6,419 nt of DNA from CAYMST01 sp964393115. GTDB taxonomy: Bacteria; Bacteroidota; Bacteroidia; Cytophagales; Cyclobacteriaceae. The notes under the pieces were generated by a model, which saw only the letters and a list, made by a program, of their open reading frames with translations, did no database searches and was not told the DNA's origin. The position numbers and the translations under genes were made by a program. Shown here piece after piece: positions 1 to 5,579 of this stretch. The DNA lies in NCBI GenBank assembly GCA_964393115.1, contig CAYMST010000269.1, forward strand, positions 1 to 6,419, in the 5' to 3' direction. Within the stretch, counting starts at the first letter, position 1. Every line of letters begins with the position of its first letter.

Positions 1-1
1 T

Positions 2-391
2 ACCGCTAAGGTGGCATGGGCTGCAAGTCTGGGAGATCGCTCAGAAAATGCCGATTACCATTACAACAAAAAGCGCCTTCGGGAAATTGATAATCGCCTT
101 CGGTACTTACGTAAGTGTATTGATGATTTTAAGGTCATTGACTACCACCCAAACCAAGAAGGAAAAGTGAAATTTGGTGCTTGGGTCGAAATTAAAAACG
201 AAGCAAAGAAAATTCAAAAGCGTCTTCGTGTTGTAGGTTACGAGGAGTTAAAAAGTAACAAGGATTATATCTCTATGGACTCCCCAATGGCTAAAGCACT
301 TCTTGACAAAACCGTTGGTGATAAAGCTATCGTTAAAACCAAAATGGGTGATTTTGTATGGGAAATTCTTAAGATAGAGTACCAAAAGTAG
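2..391 (+). CDS. greB: Transcription elongation factor GreB (C-terminal 129 residues, 5' end outside window)
   Basis: GreB binds the secondary channel of RNA polymerase and stimulates cleavage of backtracked transcripts, rescuing stalled complexes in the cytoplasm. The reading frame is open to the left edge, beginning T-A-K-V-A-W-A-A-S-L-G-D-R-S-E-N-A-D-Y, so the GTG at 11 is an internal valine and not a start. That stretch is the Gre coiled-coil tip; its acidic residues (D and E of GDRSEN, visible residues 12 and 15) are those that coordinate the catalytic Mg in the polymerase active site. The C-terminal FKBP-like domain follows, with the GreB-typical EGKVKFGAWVEI and DSPMAKALLDKTVGD segments. 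By comparison with the about 158-residue E. coli protein, roughly 30 N-terminal residues are missing because of the window edge, not because the gene is broken. It converges on the transposase gene downstream. Identification is from remembered family sequence and is strong. Confidence 0.95.
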   Translation, partial: TAKVAWAASLGDRSENADYHYNKKRLREIDNRLRYLRKCIDDFKVIDYHPNQEGKVKFGAWVEIKNEAKKIQKRLRVVGYEELKSNKDYISMDSPMAKALLDKTVGDKAIVKTKMGDFVWEILKIEYQK

Positions 392-425
392 TTTAGCCAA
401 GATAGGTCTGAGGTTATTTAACTAG

Positions 426-462
426 TCACTCACTAGATTACTCAAAGTAATCTAGTGAGTGA
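426..462. repeat. REP-like perfect palindrome at the 3' side of the RAYT gene
   Basis: Two 17-base arms (426-442 and 446-462) are perfectly complementary around a 3-base loop (CAA). The core arm is CACTCACTAGATTACT. It lies between convergent genes, 34 bases after the greB stop, and its right arm overlaps the last codons and the TAG stop of the RAYT gene. A near-identical palindrome lies on the other side of that gene. The best reading is a RAYT recognition hairpin, which could also end transcription from both sides. It lacks a strong T-tract, so a terminator role is only possible. Confidence 0.85.
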
Positions 463-1075
463 AATCAAACCTATCTTCAGTTGCAGAACTTAATTCTTTT
501 CGCTGGAGATCGTGAGACGCGGTAAATCCTTTATAGTCTCCAAACCATCCAAGCACTTCCGCTTTGTTCAGTTTAGTGGCTTTTTCCGCCTCCAAATAGG
601 CGTGATAAGAAGAATAAGGATAGTTTCTATAGTCATCTATGATCCCGTGTTTTTCAGGGTTTTGGTGGATGTAGGTGACCAGTCTTGAGAAATAAGCTTC
701 GTCTTCTACTACGATTCTTTTAAATGGTGATTCGAAAAGTGGTCCCGTACGACTATACATCTTGTTCATGGCCCGTGTATAGCTTTGGAATAAACTGCTA
801 AACGCGTTACTCACATGCCAATAATTCGGTTTATGACGATCTTTCTCAATTACCGCACTTAGTTTCTCTTCAGGTAACACCCTGATGAGCAAATGAAAAT
901 GATTGCCCAACAAGCAATAGGCAAATGTCTCTACAAATGGATGTACATATTTGGAGTATTGCTGTAAAAAGTAGTGATAATTTTTCTTTTCGAAGAATAC
1001 GGGCGCACCGTTTACTCCGCGATTGAAGATGTGAAAAATGGTGTCAGGGTGTAGTTGTGCAAGTCGGATTTCCAT
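452..1075 (-). CDS. rayT: REP-associated tyrosine transposase (RAYT, Y1/HUH family)
   Basis: A 207-residue protein of the Transposase_17/Y1 family, which nicks and rejoins single-stranded DNA at palindromic REP sequences through a catalytic tyrosine. The HUH metal-binding motif is visible as GNHFHLL (H59, H61), preceded by the N-terminal HIFNRG strand. The conserved central block SYTRAMNKMYSRTGPLFESPFKR (about 98-120) is present, and the candidate nucleophile is Y135 in VTYIHQNP. Length is normal and all catalytic positions are intact, so the gene appears functional. The ATG at 1073-1075 gives the family-typical N-terminus. The gene is isolated, convergent with greB and divergent from the VIT gene. 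Its final codons (FTH-stop) lie inside the 426-462 palindrome, and the second palindrome sits 57 bp upstream of the start. I see no clear promoter in the leader. Confidence 0.92.
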   Translation of the reverse strand: MEIRLAQLHPDTIFHIFNRGVNGAPVFFEKKNYHYFLQQYSKYVHPFVETFAYCLLGNHFHLLIRVLPEEKLSAVIEKDRHKPNYWHVSNAFSSLFQSYTRAMNKMYSRTGPLFESPFKRIVVEDEAYFSRLVTYIHQNPEKHGIIDDYRNYPYSSYHAYLEAEKATKLNKAEVLGWFGDYKGFTASHDLQRKELSSATEDRFDFTH

Positions 1076-1132
1076 AGTTCGGGTCTAGATTGACTGTATA
1101 TTGAAGTTGTAATCTAATTTATTTCCGACAAT

Positions 1133-1169
1133 CCACTCATTAGGTTACTTAGAGTAACCTAATGAGTGG
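1133..1169. repeat. REP-like perfect palindrome at the 5' side of the RAYT gene
   Basis: Arms 1133-1149 and 1153-1169 are 17 bases each and perfectly complementary around the loop TAG. The core arm CACTCATTAGGTTACT matches the downstream palindrome's CACTCACTAGATTACT at 14 of 16 positions. Both differences (C/T and A/G) are matched by the complementary change in the other arm, so pairing is preserved. This is strong sequence-internal evidence that the folded single strand is what is conserved, as expected for a RAYT substrate. Confidence 0.88.
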
Positions 1170-1233
1170 TCAAGCCCCCCACCCATCTCTAAATTTTTCA
1201 CACCAGGATTTTTAATTCTGAATTTGATTTACA

Positions 1234-1252
1234 TACTTTGCAATACAAAGTA
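1234..1252. promoter_or_regulatory. Operator-like palindrome, copy 1 (TACTTTG-N5-CAAAGTA)
   Basis: Seven-base arms TACTTTG (1234-1240) and CAAAGTA (1246-1252) flank the 5-base spacer CAATA. The same arms and spacer length recur 119 bp downstream. Each copy is followed by an AT-rich stretch ending in TTTTGG. The symmetric layout suits a dimeric regulator binding duplex DNA. No regulator gene is present in the window, so the binding protein is unknown. Confidence 0.5.
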
Positions 1253-1353
1253 CTATTAAAGTGTTTTGGGAATGATAGAAATTATTCATGTCATGGTCAT
1301 TAAGGTGCATTTGCCGCACAATACAATACGTACATAAAAAATTTTACTTATCA

Positions 1354-1370
1354 ACTTTGAAAAACAAAGT
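1354..1370. promoter_or_regulatory. Operator-like palindrome, copy 2 (ACTTTG-N5-CAAAGT)
   Basis: Six-base arms ACTTTG (1354-1359) and CAAAGT (1365-1370) flank the spacer AAAAA, ending 29 bp before the VIT start codon. It shares arms and spacing with the copy centred at 1243 and overlaps the possible -33 element of the VIT promoter. A protein bound here would be expected to affect transcription of the sorting cluster; that is inference. Confidence 0.5.
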
Positions 1371-1383
1371 GCTTTTAATTTTG
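1356..1383 (+). promoter_or_regulatory. Possible Bacteroidota-type promoter of the VIT/exosortase cluster
   Basis: TAATTTTG (1376-1383) matches the Bacteroidota -7 consensus TAnnTTTG, and TTTG (1356-1359) could be the -33 element. The gap of 16 bases is shorter than the usual roughly 19-21, which weakens the call. Transcription would begin around 1388-1391, leaving a leader of about 10 bases. No Shine-Dalgarno is present, only A-rich sequence, as is normal in this phylum. Confidence 0.35.
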
Positions 1384-1399
1384 GAATAAATACTAAACA

Positions 1400-3328
1400 A
1401 TGAAACATATAGCAGTCATAACCTTACTCATTTACTTCTCACAGTTTGCCTGGGCACAAGAATTTGAGAAATCCGAATCACCCTACATCTTAGGCAGTGA
1501 TACTAGTGGTATGCTCATGCACCTTCCTGTCCAGAAAGTATCTGTGGAAGCGCACATTTCTGGTATTATAGCTGAGGTATCCTCTACTCAGGTGTATACC
1601 AATACGACTGACCTTCCTTTGAGCGCCTCATATGTATTTCCCGGATCCACAGGGTCAGCGGTGAATGCGATGAAGATGACGATTGGCGATAAGACTATTC
1701 AGGCTAAAATTGCCAAAAAAGAAGAGGCTGAGCAGGCCTTTGAGCAGGCGGTTCAGGAAGGGAAAACAGCGTCTTTGTTCCAGCAGCATCGTCCTAATGT
1801 GTTCCAGATGAGCTTGGGCAACATTCCTCCACATGAGACCATCACCATTGAAATCAATTATACAGAACTACTTACCCCAACAAGTGGTGTCTATGAATTT
1901 GTCTATCCGACGGTAGTTGGACCTCGGTACAATGGGGAAATAGTAAAGGATGAAGGGTGGATTTCAAATCCTTATGCGAACCTTGAGGAAAGCAACTTGT
2001 CTGCGCCGGTATTCGATATTCGAGTTATGTTAAGTGCACCCATTCCTCTTCAAGGCGTAAGCACCACTTCACATCGTACTAAAGTCCAGTATACTAGTGA
2101 ACGCGAGGCGGTAATTCAGCTTGCTAACAATGGAAATAGTGAGCAAAAAGACTTTATTCTCCACTATAAATTGGCCGGCAATGATATGCAAACGGGTATT
2201 ACGCTCTATGAGGGAGACGATGAGAACTTCTTTCTTTACATTGGACAAAGCCCGGAGCGCGTAGAACCTGAGCAGATACCAGATCGAGAGTACTTCTTTA
2301 TTATCGACGTATCGGGCTCTATGCAGGGCTTTCCCATGGATATTTCCAAATCGCTTATTAAGGAACTACTATCCGGTCTTAATCCCAATGAAAAATTCAA
2401 CGTAATGCTTTTTGCCAGTTCATCCTCGGTATACAGCAAGAAGCCTGTTTCTGCAACTAAGAAAAATATCAAGAAGGCATTGAATTTTATCACGAGTAAC
2501 AATACCTCAGGTGGGACGAATATGCTGAGCGCTATTAAAAAAGCGTACAGTATGATTGACGACAAATCGTCCACGTCTATGGTTATCTTGACAGATGGAT
2601 ATGTTACTGTAGACAAAGAGGTTTTTGCGTTTATTGAAAACAACCTTAATCATGCCAATTTCTTTCCTTTTGGGATCGGTAGCTCTGTGGATAGACACCT
2701 GATAGAAGGTATTGCGCATTGTGGGCAGGCACAACCTTTTATTGTCACCTCGAAAAGTGAAGCCGCAAAAACGGCCAAGGCGTTTTGTGAGTACATCCGA
2801 AGTCCGGTCCTTACTGATGTGAAGGTAGCATTTGATGGTCTCGACGTGTATGACCTCTCCCCTGTTAATCAACCAGATCTGTTTGCTGAGAAACCTGTCG
2901 TGGTCTATGGGAAATGGAGAGGTAGGCCTTCAGGAAATGTGACTTTAACTGGTGTCTCCGGAGCTGGAGAATATGAAAACACCATTCGTGTTTCGGACGA
3001 TAACAGAGATCCTTTGCAAAGTGGATTAAAGTATCTTTGGGCTAGAAACAAGCTTAAACACCTGTCTGATTACCAGTCAGTTTCGCATGATCCAGAGCTC
3101 AAGAAAGAGATTACTGAGCTTGGGCTTCGCTATTCGCTACTTTCCAAATTCACTTCTTTTATTGCCATCGATGAAGAGAGTAACATTGTTGAACAAGATG
3201 AACTCATCATTGACAACACCGGTGCGGCACCGGAGCCGCATGAATGGGCCTTGATCATCTTCGGAGCTATATTTCTAATCCTGATTTTACACTGGCAGTC
3301 AAGGCTTTCGTCCTCACCGATCATATGA
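1400..3328 (+). CDS. Secreted VIT and von Willebrand A domain protein with PEP-type C-terminal sorting signal (likely exosortase substrate)
   Basis: A 642-residue surface protein. A Sec signal peptide is clear: K2-H3, a hydrophobic core, then a likely cleavage after AWA at residue 19/20. A VIT domain (about 35-170) shows the typical YVFPGSTGSAVNAM and QHRPNVFQMSLGNIPPHE segments. A vWA domain (about 298-480) has a complete MIDAS metal site: DVSGS (D303, S305, S307), T373 in SGGTN and D399 in LTDG, so metal-dependent ligand binding is plausible. The C-terminus has P611-E612-P613, a hydrophobic helix 617-630 and R635. VIT-vWA proteins are known dedicated targets of sortases in marine Proteobacteria and of XrtN-type exosortases in Bacteroidota. 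The stop codon overlaps the next start as ATGA, pairing it with the exosortase. The native ligand or function is unknown; adhesion or surface complex assembly is a guess. Confidence 0.9.
   Translation: MKHIAVITLLIYFSQFAWAQEFEKSESPYILGSDTSGMLMHLPVQKVSVEAHISGIIAEVSSTQVYTNTTDLPLSASYVFPGSTGSAVNAMKMTIGDKTIQAKIAKKEEAEQAFEQAVQEGKTASLFQQHRPNVFQMSLGNIPPHETITIEINYTELLTPTSGVYEFVYPTVVGPRYNGEIVKDEGWISNPYANLEESNLSAPVFDIRVMLSAPIPLQGVSTTSHRTKVQYTSEREAVIQLANNGNSEQKDFILHYKLAGNDMQTGITLYEGDDENFFLYIGQSPERVEPEQIPDREYFFIIDVSGSMQGFPMDISKSLIKELLSGLNPNEKFNVMLFASSSSVYSKKPVSATKKNIKKALNFITSNNTSGGTNMLSAIKKAYSMIDDKSSTSMVILTDGYVTVDKEVFAFIENNLNHANFFPFGIGSSVDRHLIEGIAHCGQAQPFIVTSKSEAAKTAKAFCEYIRSPVLTDVKVAFDGLDVYDLSPVNQPDLFAEKPVVVYGKWRGRPSGNVTLTGVSGAGEYENTIRVSDDNRDPLQSGLKYLWARNKLKHLSDYQSVSHDPELKKEITELGLRYSLLSKFTSFIAIDEESNIVEQDELIIDNTGAAPEPHEWALIIFGAIFLILILHWQSRLSSSPII
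3230..3325 (+). other. PEP-CTERM-like sorting signal of the VIT protein
   Basis: This codes for residues 611-642: the tripeptide PEP, an acidic/aromatic link (HEW), a hydrophobic helix of about 14 residues (617-630), then H631 and R635. PEP-CTERM signals have this order: motif, membrane helix, basic residue(s). Two points are weak: the basic cluster is small, and seven mostly uncharged residues follow R635. The adjacent exosortase is the main support. Confidence 0.65.
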
Positions 3329-4629
3329 TAAATTCCCTTTCCATACGAATTTACTTACCTTGGATACTGGCGTCATTGGTTCCTATGACGCTCTTTTTCG
3401 GGTTTCACCCACACTATGTCCGGGATAATACCTTCTTCTGGGCCTGTGTGGTGACACTCCCCCTATCGATGCATTCCACGGCCACTGGCCGTGGAAACTA
3501 TGTGTTTTGGCTAGCAATCGGAATTAGTCTGCTCTCCTTCCTATTGCCCACCGTTTTTGGGTTGTATGTTTTATTACTTCTCATCTTGATCGTATTGCTC
3601 CAATCCGTAGTTGGCAAGCTTAACTATACTTTGCTCTTTCATGCTCTACTAGCTTCACCGCTATTTATCTATTTTAAAAGTCTAGTGAGTTTCCCGATAC
3701 GTCTTCACTTGTCTGTGGTGGTCACCGAACTCTTAAGGTTCTTGGGAATGAAGGTTAGCATTGATGGTAACCTAGTCACACTAGATGGCAATGCCTTTTT
3801 AATTGACGAAGCTTGTGCGGGCATGTATATGCTTGGATATGGGCTTTTATTTGGAACCATCGTTCTTTCCCTTTTAACCAAAGGAAAATCACTTCAACTG
3901 TGGCATGTCTTGATGGGATACCTCGTCTTATTGGTGCTCATATTTCTGGGAAATATTTCCCGCATTGCATTGCTCATTTTCTTCAATATAAGACCGGAAC
4001 ATTGGCTTCATGAAGGACTGGGGTTAATGATTTACGTTTTCCAAATTCTAATTCCATTCTTTTTGTTGATAAGGCTTTTTACACGGCGTATGGATAACAT
4101 CGGTACTGGACATCAACTGGATCTTGTCTTCCCATCAAAAAAGTACTTTATACTTACTTTTTTGATGGTATGTGTTTTAGCGAAGCAACAGGTTAGTGCA
4201 ACAACTAAGAAGGCACTTGCACTTCAATTAGACATACCCGGGTATACCTCCCATATCGTTAAAGGTGATGTGCTGAAGTTGTCCAATGAAAATAGTATTG
4301 TTTACATCAAATCGCCAGTAGCTCCGTATCGAGCAGATCATAATCCGATGGTTTGCTGGAGAGGAAGTGGATTTTCGTTTAAGAAAATTGATAAGTGGCC
4401 CTTTCAGGATCTTAATATCAATCATGCAGAGCTCGTTAAAGGCCAGCAAAAGGTACATACCGCTTGGTGGTTTCAGAGTGTGGATCACCGCACCGGTAAT
4501 CAATTTGAGTGGCGAAAAAGGGGACTCTTAAATCATGAATCGTTCTACCTCATTAATGTTACTAGCCCAACGAAAGAAGGCTTGAAACAGCAAATCAACA
4601 TTTTATTAGACCTACAAATAATATCATAA
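3325..4629 (+). CDS. xrtN: Exosortase, XrtN-like, with C-terminal EpsI-like domain
   Basis: An integral membrane transpeptidase-like enzyme of 434 residues, predicted to cleave and transfer proteins bearing PEP-type C-terminal signals. It has about eight membrane helices in the first 290 residues. The three conserved exosortase positions are visible: C164 in DEACAGMYM, R213 in GNISRIALL and H229 in HEGLG. The last about 140 residues form a soluble domain with HNPMVCWRGSGF (H339, C344), resembling the EpsI-like domain that accompanies some exosortases. The frame is open from an ATG at 3244, but I chose the ATG at 3325. It overlaps the VIT stop as ATGA, begins with a short basic-hydrophobic N-terminus suited to a membrane protein, and avoids an 85-bp overlap. 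The XrtN subclass is inferred from the VIT partner and Bacteroidota context; the exosortase family assignment is firm. Confidence 0.85.
   Translation: MINSLSIRIYLPWILASLVPMTLFFGFHPHYVRDNTFFWACVVTLPLSMHSTATGRGNYVFWLAIGISLLSFLLPTVFGLYVLLLLILIVLLQSVVGKLNYTLLFHALLASPLFIYFKSLVSFPIRLHLSVVVTELLRFLGMKVSIDGNLVTLDGNAFLIDEACAGMYMLGYGLLFGTIVLSLLTKGKSLQLWHVLMGYLVLLVLIFLGNISRIALLIFFNIRPEHWLHEGLGLMIYVFQILIPFFLLIRLFTRRMDNIGTGHQLDLVFPSKKYFILTFLMVCVLAKQQVSATTKKALALQLDIPGYTSHIVKGDVLKLSNENSIVYIKSPVAPYRADHNPMVCWRGSGFSFKKIDKWPFQDLNINHAELVKGQQKVHTAWWFQSVDHRTGNQFEWRKRGLLNHESFYLINVTSPTKEGLKQQINILLDLQIIS
3474..3496 (+). repeat. Perfect 10-bp inverted repeat inside the exosortase gene
   Basis: TTCCACGGCC (3474-3483) and GGCCGTGGAA (3487-3496) are perfectly complementary around the 3-base loop ACT. 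The hairpin is GC-rich in an AT-rich gene and lies about 150 bases after the start codon, where the protein reads HSTATGRGN in a loop between membrane helices. It could lower expression of the enzyme relative to its substrate, but there is no T-tract, so a terminator is not shown. Confidence 0.6.
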
Positions 4630-4645
4630 CTTTAAATTATTAATC

Positions 4646-5083
4646 ATGACATCGAAGATCAAAACCTATTTGCCAGCACTCTTGTGTTTCTCATTTATTG
4701 TCTGGATGATTATTCAGGCCGATTTAGATCAGCAAAATATCCTCATGGATATTGCAGACAGTATTCCTTTTGGAGATAAGATAGGACATTTCGTGATATT
4801 CGGAACCTTCGCCCTCCTCCTCAACATGGCCTTTAACTTCAGGCGTGTAAGCATTCGGTCTCGCAAGTTCCACCTTGGATCTGTATTGGTTTGTGCCTTT
4901 GCCGTTTGTGAGGAATTTACCCAATTGGCCTTTAGCTCTAGGACGTTTGACCTGTTCGATATGTTGTTCGATTTATTAGGTATTGGATTACTCTCTTCAG
5001 TAATGTTCAGAAGGTACTTGATTAACCAATTGCGATTGTTTGTAGAGCACCTATCTAATAAGATGCTAGTTGATGTAGAATAA
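4646..5083 (+). CDS. VanZ-family membrane protein
   Basis: A 145-residue inner-membrane protein with about four hydrophobic segments (about 7-24, 47-63, 76-92, 105-122). VanZ-family hallmarks are visible: DKIGHF (D44, K45, H48) and CEEFTQLAFSSRTFDLFDMLFDLLG, with E89/E90, Q93, R99 and D105. VanZ itself gives low-level teicoplanin resistance, but most family members have no known activity; VanZ-like proteins also occur in exosortase/exopolysaccharide loci. The start ATG at 4646 lies only 16 bp after the exosortase stop, so co-transcription with the VIT-exosortase pair is likely. A role as an accessory to the sorting system is inference from position. It converges on the next minus-strand gene with a 25-bp gap. 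Confidence 0.85.
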   Translation: MTSKIKTYLPALLCFSFIVWMIIQADLDQQNILMDIADSIPFGDKIGHFVIFGTFALLLNMAFNFRRVSIRSRKFHLGSVLVCAFAVCEEFTQLAFSSRTFDLFDMLFDLLGIGLLSSVMFRRYLINQLRLFVEHLSNKMLVDVE

Positions 5084-5108
5084 GACAGACTATGGGCTTT
5101 GGTAAATG

Positions 5109-5579
5109 CTAAAGTCCCTCCATTTCCAGACGAAGGTCATACTGTAGGTCCTCATGTAGCTTACTCATGGCCTTCTCAATCCGTATAAGCTGTCGATCGT
5201 AGAGGTTACAGATCACTTTGCTTCCTGTCCAGTTGATAGACATATCTTTCATGTTTTTGCAAAAGTGAATGAGTAGCTGAACCTCCGTTTCTTTAATTCC
5301 AGAGTACTTGATCTGTTTATTGACGTATTTTAAGGCCTTTCGAAGGCCCTTCTTAGTGTAGTATAGGTTTGACGCATTGATAACCTCAAAAGACTCATCA
5401 AGCTCTGCCCGTACCATTTCTATAAAACCGTGTTCATCATGCTGTTCGTTGAGCAGATAATGCAGCAGTTCTTTGTTTTCGACCTTGTATTTGGCCAGTC
5501 GAATTGCAATGTCAATTACTTCATTGTAATCTTTAGTTTGGAGCGTCTTCTTTAGCCGACTAATGCTTTCGATAATCAT
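5109..5579 (-). CDS. Conserved-looking protein of unknown function, coupled to ywbE
   Basis: A 156-residue protein I do not recognise as a named family. It looks soluble and largely helical, with many Lys/Glu residues, no signal peptide and no membrane segment. Notable stretches are YYTKKGLRKALKYVNKQIKY (about 73-92) and ETEVQLLIHFCKNMKD (about 97-112). Its ATG (5577-5579) overlaps the ywbE stop codon by four bases (ATGA), so it is probably translated by coupling from ywbE and belongs to the same transcript. A function in the same process as YwbE is possible, but that process is itself unknown. Confidence 0.75.
   Translation of the reverse strand: MIIESISRLKKTLQTKDYNEVIDIAIRLAKYKVENKELLHYLLNEQHDEHGFIEMVRAELDESFEVINASNLYYTKKGLRKALKYVNKQIKYSGIKETEVQLLIHFCKNMKDMSINWTGSKVICNLYDRQLIRIEKAMSKLHEDLQYDLRLEMEGL

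Larger units (their letters stand above)
426..1169 (-). mobile_element. REPtron-like unit: RAYT gene bracketed by two REP-like hairpins
   Basis: One complete RAYT gene is bracketed by palindromes of equal arm length (17 bp), equal loop length (3 nt) and nearly equal sequence, giving a compact unit of about 744 bp. RAYT transposases are related to the IS200/IS605 TnpA HUH enzymes and act on single-stranded hairpin DNA; they are typically single-copy and linked to REP palindromes instead of moving as ordinary insertion sequences. No target-site duplication is expected or seen. Exact ends cannot be fixed from one copy; the boundaries given are the outer edges of the two palindromes. Confidence 0.6.
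1076..1399. other. 324-bp divergent intergenic region
   Basis: This gene-free stretch separates the start of the minus-strand transposase from the start of the plus-strand VIT gene. From left to right it holds the transposase leader (1076-1132), the second REP-like palindrome (1133-1169), a short C-rich run (CCCCCC near 1175-1180), and two operator-like ACTTTG/CAAAGT palindromes with a promoter-like box just before the VIT gene. I found no convincing open frame, tRNA or riboswitch in it. Confidence 0.7.

Noticed and set aside
11..391. A complete 126-residue gene starting at the GTG at position 11
   Set aside because: The frame stays open to the left edge and the upstream codons match the GreB coiled coil, so the GTG is an internal valine and the gene is partial.
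2236..2872. Two minus-strand open frames (2236-2643 and 2507-2872)
   Set aside because: They lie wholly antisense inside the well-supported vWA coding region and show no recognisable domain.
3219..3233. Short palindrome CCGGTG-CGG-CACCGG over the codons just before the PEP motif
   Set aside because: Only 6-7 bp, and its composition follows from the Gly-Ala-Ala-Pro codons; not strong enough to call regulatory.
3130..3324. Minus-strand frame opposite the VIT C-terminus
   Set aside because: Antisense shadow of the sorting-signal region; Ser/Met-rich with no family features.
3244..3327. A 27-residue N-terminal extension of the exosortase from the ATG at 3244
   Set aside because: It would overlap the VIT coding end by 85 bp with no sensible signal; the ATGA start at 3325 is typical of coupled genes.
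3681..3690. TCTAGTGAGT, a 10-base match to an arm of the 426-462 palindrome
   Set aside because: Only part of one arm, with no complementary partner, inside the exosortase coding sequence; best explained by chance.
3813..4503. Frames at 3813-4013 (+) and 4228-4503 (-) within the exosortase gene
   Set aside because: Out-of-frame shadows of a gene with clear catalytic motifs.
4724..4924. Minus-strand frame inside the VanZ-like gene
   Set aside because: Antisense shadow with no protein features.
5094..5118. Possible bidirectional terminator GGGCTTT / AAAGTCCC between the convergent VanZ and 156-residue genes
   Set aside because: The 7-bp stem has a bulge, the loop is 10 nt and there is no T-tract on either side.
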